From DAOUJW01 sp034422115 (GTDB taxonomy: Bacteria; Chloroflexota; Dehalococcoidia; Lucifugimonadales; UBA2985), in NCBI GenBank assembly GCA_034422115.1, contig DAOUJW010000014.1, positions 1 through 29,702 of the forward strand: 29,702 nt of DNA, written 5' to 3'. Shown in pieces: positions 24,897 through 29,702 of the stretch. A program made the position numbers and the translations under genes. Positions within the stretch are counted from its first letter, which is position 1. The number at the start of each line of letters is the position of its first letter. Under the pieces are notes generated by a model. That model had not been told where the DNA came from, searched no databases, and was given only the letters and a program-made list of their open reading frames with translations.

Positions 24897-25841
24897 ATGC
24901 CGAATCAATGGACGCAAATAGCAATCGCTCTGACTATGGCTTTTGCCGTTGGTTGCGCTTCAGAGCCCAGTCCTGCATCCACAGCGACCCAATCCCGGCC
25001 GGAAAGCAACTACGGGGGTCTGTCCCTGGGGCCTAACGATAACAGCATTGTAAACATCCACATGGTGAACCCATCTCAAGAAGGGGCGGAAGCCCTTGCC
25101 GAGCAGCACCTGGATCCACTTCGTTGGCAGGGAATCCGGGAAGTCCGAGCTATCAAGGTCAAATACCCCAAGAGCCGGTTGGACACCTGGTTTCAGACGA
25201 TTAGCGACGACATGGGGTTATGGGAGGAGTTCCCGGAGGTCACAGGTATGGGTGTCTCCATCCTAGAAAACCGTGTCTCGGTAGGCGTTGCTTGCGGGAC
25301 TATGCTGGAGCCGGTGGAACGCTCGATCCGGGAACGATTGCCGTCCCACGGCATCCCCCAAGACGCGGTTATGTTTGAAGTGAGCGGACGATTGGAGATT
25401 CTGATTAAACCGGCTGAGCCGTTCACCTACGAGTGTTTACCACCGGAGGTCCCGGACCGGGCCGCGGGGTCGTCCTCGCCCGGGTTTGGAGGGATGTATT
25501 TCGACTCCGACTCCATAAACGTATATCTGTTGAGGCCTTCCCGAAGGCTGGCCTGGGAGTTGGCTTTGGCTCAATATGGGCGCAAGATCATTGCGGAAAC
25601 CGGAATGGTGAAAGCAGTGCGCGGCCAGTACACCTGGGAACAGTTGCAAGAATGGTGGCGCCTGATCCTGAATGGGACTTGGGAGGGTCTGGCGGCGTTC
25701 CCATGTGAAGTGGACCCCAGGCTGAACCGCATCACCTTTGAAGTTACAGGAAGCGCCAACAAAAGCGTAGCCGAAGAAGAGCTGGAGGAATGGTTATCCA
25801 ACTTGGGCGTGCCTAAAGAGGCGGTCATTCTTCTGGATTGA
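24897..25841 (+). CDS. Two-repeat lipoprotein of unknown function
   Basis: The 314-residue protein from ATG 24897 has a lipoprotein signal ending in FAVGC; an upstream in-frame start at 24864 would put 11 residues before the signal and is less likely. The mature part holds two similar units of about 120 residues. The first begins SIVNIHMVNPS, the second DSINVYLLRPS, and each ends in a GIPQDAVMFEV or GVPKEAVILLD type strand. This looks like an internal duplication of an alpha/beta unit. I recognise no family. Base composition is less GC-rich than in the genes on either side, and the gene sits exactly between the two copies of a 77-bp direct repeat, so it may have been acquired or left by rearrangement. 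Confidence 0.75.
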   Translation: MPNQWTQIAIALTMAFAVGCASEPSPASTATQSRPESNYGGLSLGPNDNSIVNIHMVNPSQEGAEALAEQHLDPLRWQGIREVRAIKVKYPKSRLDTWFQTISDDMGLWEEFPEVTGMGVSILENRVSVGVACGTMLEPVERSIRERLPSHGIPQDAVMFEVSGRLEILIKPAEPFTYECLPPEVPDRAAGSSSPGFGGMYFDSDSINVYLLRPSRRLAWELALAQYGRKIIAETGMVKAVRGQYTWEQLQEWWRLILNGTWEGLAAFPCEVDPRLNRITFEVTGSANKSVAEEELEEWLSNLGVPKEAVILLD

Positions 25842-25892
25842 TAACAACAGGCCAACTGCACCGTTGCGTCAGCCGCGGGTTACTCTTTCGGA

Positions 25893-25969
25893 CAAGCAAG
25901 ACACCGTGTTCGACGAGGAGGTGGCGTAAGTGACAGAAGACAACGTGATTCCCGCGGTCGGCAGGCGCG
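25893..25969 (+). repeat. Right copy of the 77-bp direct repeat
   Basis: The sequence matches 24738-24814. Before the TAA at 25927-25929 it encodes KQDTVFDEEVA, almost identical to the end of the nucleotidase (KQDTVFDEEAA). The open frame continues upstream a few codons without clear similarity, so it is a remnant of a second nucleotidase-like 3' end. Confidence 0.85.
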
Positions 25970-26361
25970 GCGAGGCCCCGGACACCCTTGCCCCGGACGG
26001 CTCCGAGATACGCCTGCTGCTGGGCGCGACTGAGGCCGCGACCAAAGCGTCCCTGGTCGAGGTGACGCTGGGCGCCGGGCAGGTCTCCCGCCCGGTGTGG
26101 CACCGCAGCGTGGAGGAGCTGTGGTACGTGCTTGAGGGCTCCGGCAGAGTGTGGCGCTGTCCCCCCGGCCACGACCCCGCCAGCGTGGAGCCCGTGGCCG
26201 TCGGCCCAGGGGATGCGCTGGTAATCCCCACCGGGTGGAGCTTCCAGTTCACGGCGGGGGAGTCGGCGCTGACCTTCCTCTGCTTCACCACGCCCCCGTG
26301 GCCCGGAGAGGACGAGGCGCAGCCGGCCTCCTCCGGCGGCCTCGGCAGCCCGACGGTCTAG
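25930..26361 (+). CDS. Small cupin-domain protein
   Basis: A 143-residue single-domain cupin starting at GTG 25930, one codon after the stop of the nucleotidase remnant. Cupin motif 1 is WHRSVEELWYVLEGSGRVW (residues 57-75) with His58 and Glu62/Glu63, and motif 2 is VGPGDALVIPTGWSFQF, where the usual His is replaced by Ser/Phe. Metal binding may therefore be incomplete. Cupins of this size include isomerases, dioxygenases and sugar-binding proteins, and the reaction cannot be assigned. Overlapping stop and start codons indicate that it was once co-translated with a nucleotidase. Pro/Glu/Ser-rich residues form a disordered tail. Confidence 0.88.
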   Translation: MTEDNVIPAVGRRGEAPDTLAPDGSEIRLLLGATEAATKASLVEVTLGAGQVSRPVWHRSVEELWYVLEGSGRVWRCPPGHDPASVEPVAVGPGDALVIPTGWSFQFTAGESALTFLCFTTPPWPGEDEAQPASSGGLGSPTV

Positions 26362-26408
26362 CCTCCGCTTCGCGCCAGGGGCGGGATATAGACCGTACCG
26401 CCGGTTCC

Positions 26409-26589
26409 GGTATTCCTGGCATGTGTTGGTATTACCGGATGGTGCCGCTCATCCTGAGCTTGTCGAAGGAAATGAGCGGCGCGACTACGCTCAAAATCTT
26501 CCCGCTCATATGGTTCGACAGGCTCACCATGAGCGGGAAAGGGGGTATTATGACCAGTGTTGGCAATACCAACACGCCCCGAGAATACC
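26409..26589 (+). repeat. Family A MITE-like element A6
   Basis: The ends GGTATTC (26409) and GAATACC (to 26589) both run into TGTTGGTATT. The flanks CCGGTTCC and CCGGTCCA are only partly alike, so the 8-bp target duplication has decayed. It lies 47 bp after the cupin stop codon. Confidence 0.8.
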
Positions 26590-26608
26590 CCGGTCCACCA
26601 GGCTACCT

Positions 26609-26947
26609 GTGACCTTTGATTAACTCCAGCGTTGTCCCGAAGAGGCGCTTTTCACCGTCATTCCGGCGGAAGCCGGAATCCAGGACGCCTGTGCAAGAGA
26701 GGAATAGATTCCCGTTTTCAGAGACCCTCGAAAGAAGCGCTCCCTCTGTCATTCTGAACGGAGCGCAGCGGAGTGAAGAATCCAAAGTCTCTGTCCGCAA
26801 AGCTGTGATGTCCGTAGACAAGAACCTTGGATTCTTCGCTGCGCTCAGAATGACATTAGTGCGGGGCTTGGTCACAAGTTACGCAAAGGTCTCTTTTCAC
26901 GGGAATAACGAGAAAGAGCGCCAACTAGCAAGTTGCGCAAAGGTCTC
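26609..26947 (+). repeat. Family C composite element ending at the stop codon of the SDR gene
   Basis: The left end GTGACCTTTGATTAAC and the right end GCAAAGGTCTC are family C ends. CTACCT (26603-26608) and CTACCG (26948-26953) flank it, a 6-bp target duplication with one change. The right flank contains the TAG stop codon of the minus-strand SDR gene. Nested inside, about 26750-26858, is a palindromic element with ends GTCATTCTGA and arms rich in GCGCAGCG and GAAGAATCC. A second C-like right end lies at 26876-26893. No gene is seen in this gap. Confidence 0.65.
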
Positions 26948-27871
26948 CTACCGGTAGTGCCGGTTGACCTCCGACGCGTAGCGCCGCCCAAGCTCGGACC
27001 CGTTGCGGTCCAGCCACTCGGAGAGCTTGGTCTTCGCCGGCGGCGGAGCGCCCGACCTTGATTCCAGCAGACCCGCGGAAAGCCCCTTGATCTCATCCCT
27101 GGTGAGGATAATGTCCTTGAGAAACACGCCGAGAATCCGGCCTACGGCATAGGTCACCAGCCCGGGCGCCGGCAGCGCCAGGCATCGGGTTTGGACCTTG
27201 TCCCTGATCAGCCTGACCATCTCGGCATAGGTGAAGACCTCGGGCCCCACGGCGTCGATCTCGGTGTTCCGCTCCTCATCCACAGCCGCTACCGCAAGCT
27301 CGGCCAGGTCCTCCACGAACACGGGCTGAATATTGTAGCGGCCCGTGCCCGGCAGTAGAAACACCGGGAACCTGCGGAGGGCCCATGCAATGTTGTTGAG
27401 CAGGACGTCCTCCGTGCTGTACAGGACGGTGGGCCTCAGAATGGCGTAGGAGACGCCGGATGCGCGCAGTGCGTCCTCCACGAGTCCCTTGCCGCGGAAG
27501 TAGGGCAGCGAAGAACGCGAGTCGGGATTGATAATGCTGATGTGGACAATGCGTCGCACCCCCGCGGCCTTGGCGGCCTTGAACAGAGTCAGCGTCTCCT
27601 CCACACAGCGTTCAAATGTGCGTTCTCCCAGGTTGAAACGGATCCAGTAGGTGTTGAACAGCGTGTCCGTGCCAGCCAGGGTCTGCTCCAGCAGGTCCGG
27701 TCGGTCAAAGTTAAACGGGTGGAGCTTTACACTGTCTCCAAATGGATTGTAGCGGTCGGGGTGGCCGGTGATTGACTGTACCAGGTCTCCCCTTTTGAGC
27801 AGCAGTCCGGTGATGTATCGTCCGGTATATCCGGTGGCTCCGGTCACTGTGTGGGTACGCAAATTGCTCAT
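26948..27871 (-). CDS. NmrA-like NAD(P)-binding protein (atypical SDR)
   Basis: The 307-residue protein starts at ATG 27871, which follows GGGAGAGG; the frame is open nine codons further upstream but that extension has no ribosome binding site. The dinucleotide loop is TGATGYTGRY near the N-terminus. Further features are a conserved LRPTVLYS strand and a PVFVEDLAELAVAAV segment typical of atypical SDRs related to NmrA, complex I NDUFA9 and isoflavone reductases. No Tyr-x-x-x-Lys catalytic motif is clear, so it may be a sensor or an assembly factor rather than a dehydrogenase. It differs from the SDR/DUF2867 gene at 20666 and is not a copy of it. The stop TAG coincides with the target duplication of a family C element. 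Confidence 0.88.
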   Translation of the reverse strand: MSNLRTHTVTGATGYTGRYITGLLLKRGDLVQSITGHPDRYNPFGDSVKLHPFNFDRPDLLEQTLAGTDTLFNTYWIRFNLGERTFERCVEETLTLFKAAKAAGVRRIVHISIINPDSRSSLPYFRGKGLVEDALRASGVSYAILRPTVLYSTEDVLLNNIAWALRRFPVFLLPGTGRYNIQPVFVEDLAELAVAAVDEERNTEIDAVGPEVFTYAEMVRLIRDKVQTRCLALPAPGLVTYAVGRILGVFLKDIILTRDEIKGLSAGLLESRSGAPPPAKTKLSEWLDRNGSELGRRYASEVNRHYR

Positions 27872-27903
27872 GGCCTCTCCCGACTGTTGACGCCCCATGG
27901 TCC

Positions 27904-27912
27904 ATTATAGCA
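27904..27912 (-). promoter_or_regulatory. Extended -10 promoter of the NmrA-like gene
   Basis: TGCTATAAT on the minus strand is a perfect extended -10. It predicts a leader of about 25 nt to ATG 27871. Element A7 starts 35 bp further upstream, leaving the promoter intact. Confidence 0.55.
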
Positions 27913-27947
27913 ATGAACCACGTCCCCGTTTGCCTTCACCTCAAGTT

Positions 27948-28156
27948 GGCATTCCTGGAGTTTGTTGGCGTTCCTCCTCGACACAGCATACATCTGCTGA
28001 TACACCTTGTTTCCCGCTCACCCTGAGCCTGCCGAAGGGTGTGAGCGGGAGCTTCAAGGCTGTTTTTGCCCGCTCTGGTTCGACAAGCTCACCACGAGCG
28101 GGAAAGAAGTGGTGCTACAACCGGCGCTGGCATTACCAACACGTATGGAGAATGCC
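27948..28156 (+). repeat. Family A MITE-like element A7
   Basis: GGCATTC (27948) and GAATGCC (to 28156) are the two ends, each with the same T-to-C type change relative to the family. The 8-bp flanks CTCAAGTT (27940-27947) and CTCAAGTG (28157-28164) agree at seven positions. It separates the NmrA-like gene's promoter from the end of the membrane protein gene. Confidence 0.88.
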
Positions 28157-28215
28157 CTCAAGTGAGGCGCTGCCCACCTCTCCCCGGGGCTTGGTGGGCT
28201 ATATCCTGCGCGTAG

Positions 28216-28647
28216 CTACCGGTCCGCCTCGCACCAGAGGCGGCAGCCCGTGAGGCCCAGGGTGACGGGCACCAGGGTGTCCACAACTGCCCAGATGTTC
28301 CACGCCGGATCGTTGCCCTCCAGGCTGTCCCCGCCAAGGGCCAGCAGAGAGAGCCAGTTGTGCAGGAACAGGATGGTAACCACCACGGTCAGGTGGAAGA
28401 GAGCGGTGGCCTCCAGGTACCGGCGTGTGACTGGCCCGTCCACGTCGCCGTTGGTCTGCTCCCGCTTGTGGGCGTAGTTGAAGACCAGCGCCAGTCCCAG
28501 CCCTACGGCCATGAGCGCATCCAGGACGTACCAGACAGACTGCACGTCAATGGAATCGACCAGGAAGTTGTTGATGATGAAGTAGACCGCTACCGCCACT
28601 CCCGCCAGCACCATGTAGGCCCCAATCAGTCTCTTCAGTGCAGCCAT
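28216..28647 (-). CDS. Small four-helix membrane protein
   Basis: A 143-residue protein from ATG 28647, preceded by AAAGGAG; the longer frame to 28716 lacks a ribosome binding site. Four hydrophobic stretches can be seen: LIGAYMVLAGVAVAVYFII, VWYVLDALMAVGLGLALVF, LFHLTVVVTILFLHNWLSLL and NIWAVVDTLVPVTLGLTGC. The loops are short and charged. I recognise no family. It lies between the NmrA-like gene and the GPP34 gene on the same strand, but repeat DNA and a hairpin separate it from each, so it is likely transcribed alone. Confidence 0.8.
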   Translation of the reverse strand: MAALKRLIGAYMVLAGVAVAVYFIINNFLVDSIDVQSVWYVLDALMAVGLGLALVFNYAHKREQTNGDVDGPVTRRYLEATALFHLTVVVTILFLHNWLSLLALGGDSLEGNDPAWNIWAVVDTLVPVTLGLTGCRLWCEADR

Positions 28648-28723
28648 AAGCGTCTCCTTTGCTCTCCGCGCACGGGTATGAAGTTGGTACTCAGTATCAG
28701 CATACCATATCCGCATAAATCAA

Positions 28724-28766
28724 TGGGCCTGTGCGCACCCGAGTGGCGGGTTAGCGCACAGGCCCA
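28724..28766 (-). terminator. Long perfect hairpin after the GPP34 gene
   Basis: TGGGCCTGTGCGC (28724-28736) pairs perfectly with 28754-28766, and the stem resumes inside with ACCCG and CGGGT. It begins 37 bp after the GPP34 stop codon. On the minus strand an AT-rich run (TTGATTTAT) follows. It is a likely terminator, possibly bidirectional. Confidence 0.65.
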
Positions 28767-28802
28767 TCGCGCTTGCTTATCGTCCGGCAGGCGGTGATCG
28801 CC

Positions 28803-29453
28803 CTAGTAGAGCTGCGGGTGCAGGGACGTGGCTATCGACATCTCAATGTCGCGTATGGCCTTGGTCATGGCCTGGCCAATCAGGTCCAGCTTGCGCACCT
28901 GGTCGATGCGCGGGGCCGCCGTCTCCAGCTCCCTGCTGGACAGCAGCTCAGTGAAGATGCCGCATGCGTGCGCAAGGGAGATGATCACGATATCGCGAGG
29001 GTCAGGCACCTCATCGCTGAACAGCACCTCCATGATGCGCAGCTTCACCTCCCGCTCCACCTTCCCGTCGATGGCCGGGTAGCGCCTGGAGCGGAACACC
29101 CACATGAAGCGGTCGTCCCTGGACTCCAGAATGCCCACGTTCATAAGCCGGGAGAGGGACTCCTGGAGTATGGCCTCGCCGCGAGCGGCCGTCCGCTCTA
29201 TCCAGTACCGGGCGTTCTGCTCCTCTTCGCTCGCCGCAATGTCGGCAAGCACTGAGTCCAGGAGGTTGTCTCCCAGGGGCGTGGAGTCGATCAGCGTGAG
29301 TTTATCCAGGTCGGTGTCTATCCGGTACTCCAGTGCCAGGTCCATCAGCACGCCGCCCGCGAGGGCGTAGTTGAGCGACCAGGTGGGTACTCGCTGGAAC
29401 CTGCCGTCGTCGTCAAGTAGAAGCAGGGTCATCTCTTCAGCGAATCTCAGCAT
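28803..29453 (-). CDS. GPP34 (GOLPH3/Vps74-like) family protein
   Basis: A 216-residue protein with the family pattern: FAEEMTLLLLDDDGR at the N-terminus, then SLNYALAGGVLMDLAL, then LIDSTPLGDNLLDSVL, and a helical C-terminal half. In eukaryotes GOLPH3/Vps74 binds PI4P and Golgi glycosyltransferases. Bacterial members are small cytoplasmic proteins, known mostly from actinobacteria and other soil or marine groups, whose role is uncharacterised. ATG 29453 has GGAGGG about ten bases upstream and a promoter at 29509-29537. It appears to be a single-gene unit between a good promoter and a terminator. Confidence 0.85.
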   Translation of the reverse strand: MLRFAEEMTLLLLDDDGRFQRVPTWSLNYALAGGVLMDLALEYRIDTDLDKLTLIDSTPLGDNLLDSVLADIAASEEEQNARYWIERTAARGEAILQESLSRLMNVGILESRDDRFMWVFRSRRYPAIDGKVEREVKLRIMEVLFSDEVPDPRDIVIISLAHACGIFTELLSSRELETAAPRIDQVRKLDLIGQAMTKAIRDIEMSIATSLHPQLY

Positions 29454-29508
29454 ATCCCTTGCCCTCCCTAATGTATTTTATGCGCTTACGAATCTCGCTA
29501 CACCTCTT

Positions 29509-29537
29509 ATTATAGAGTATCCAGATACGTACAGCAA
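29509..29537 (-). promoter_or_regulatory. Promoter of the GPP34 gene
   Basis: TATAAT (29509-29514) on the minus strand lies 17 bp from TTGCTG (29532-29537). The leader to ATG 29453 is about 50 nt. Confidence 0.6.
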
Positions 29538-29586
29538 CCGCGCCGGAGGGGAGGACGGACAGCCGACGATTGCGAAACTACCCACT

Positions 29587-29702
29587 GGAATTCCTGGAGT
29601 TTGTTGGCGTTCCTCCTCGCCACAGCATACATCTGCTGATACACCTTGTTTCCCGCTCACCCTGAGCCTGTCGAAGGGTGTGAGCGGGAGCTTCAAGGCT
29701 GT
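29587..29702 (+). repeat. Family A MITE-like element A8 (cut by the window end)
   Basis: The left end GGAATTCCTGGAGTTTGTTG and the following arm match A5 and A7 nearly base for base up to the end of the window. The right end and its target duplication lie outside. It is closest in sequence to A7. Confidence 0.85.

Noticed and set aside
1..29702. tRNA, rRNA, transposase or phage genes
   Set aside because: I found no tRNA or rRNA signature by eye and no recognisable transposase, integrase or phage protein in any frame; a tRNAscan run could still reveal a tRNA I missed.

Overview
The window looks like a chromosomal piece of an uncultured, free-living or host-associated bacterium with GC-rich coding DNA. 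Predicted starts often carry a good Shine-Dalgarno sequence, and several genes have sigma70-type promoters. Two genes use in-frame UGA as selenocysteine. The gene content (UGSC selenoprotein, DUF3179 protein, GPP34 protein, SDR/DUF2867 protein, a methylating type I PKS) and the dense palindromic intergenic repeats would fit an uncultured marine Chloroflexota such as the SAR202 or Dehalococcoidia lineages. That placement is inference only: no rRNA, tRNA or universal marker gene is present.

Layout. (1) 318-2120, plus strand: an uncharacterised protein behind a consensus promoter, then a UGSC-family selenoprotein whose Sec codon (1875-1877) is followed by a SECIS-like hairpin. (2) 2661-5559, minus strand: an alpha/beta hydrolase and a DUF3179 lipoprotein. 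The latter appears as two ORFs because an in-frame UGA (4786-4788) sits where the family has the first Cys of its CxxC motif; a second SECIS-like hairpin follows. (3) 5890-20408, minus strand: a biosynthetic block in the order MFS transporter, Sfp-type phosphopantetheinyl transferase, alpha/beta hydrolase, a 3414-residue PKS and a free-standing ACP, ended by a clear intrinsic terminator. The PKS is KS-AT-DH-cMT-ER-KR-ACP followed by a second KS and a degenerate AT. The full reductive loop plus C-methyltransferase suggests a methyl-branched fatty-acid-like product. (4) 20666-26361, plus strand: SDR/DUF2867 protein, 5'-nucleotidase-like lipoprotein, a two-repeat lipoprotein and a cupin. A 77-bp duplication of the nucleotidase/cupin junction flanks the two-repeat lipoprotein. 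(5) 26948-29453, minus strand: NmrA-like SDR, small four-helix membrane protein, GPP34 protein.

Most of the longer intergenic gaps are packed with short, non-coding inverted-repeat elements. At least three families can be separated by their ends and target duplications: family A (about 180-210 bp, ends GGTATTC, 8-bp duplications), family B (ends with TCTGAACAAG, about 3-bp duplications) and family C (ends GAGACCTTTGC, 6-bp duplications). They nest in one another, and several sit exactly at stop codons. One A element has replaced the last ten codons of the SDR/DUF2867 gene. No transposase is present, so they must have been moved in trans.

The most notable points are the two recoded selenoproteins, the PKS with its decayed second KS-AT unit, and the nested MITE-like elements with readable target-site duplications.
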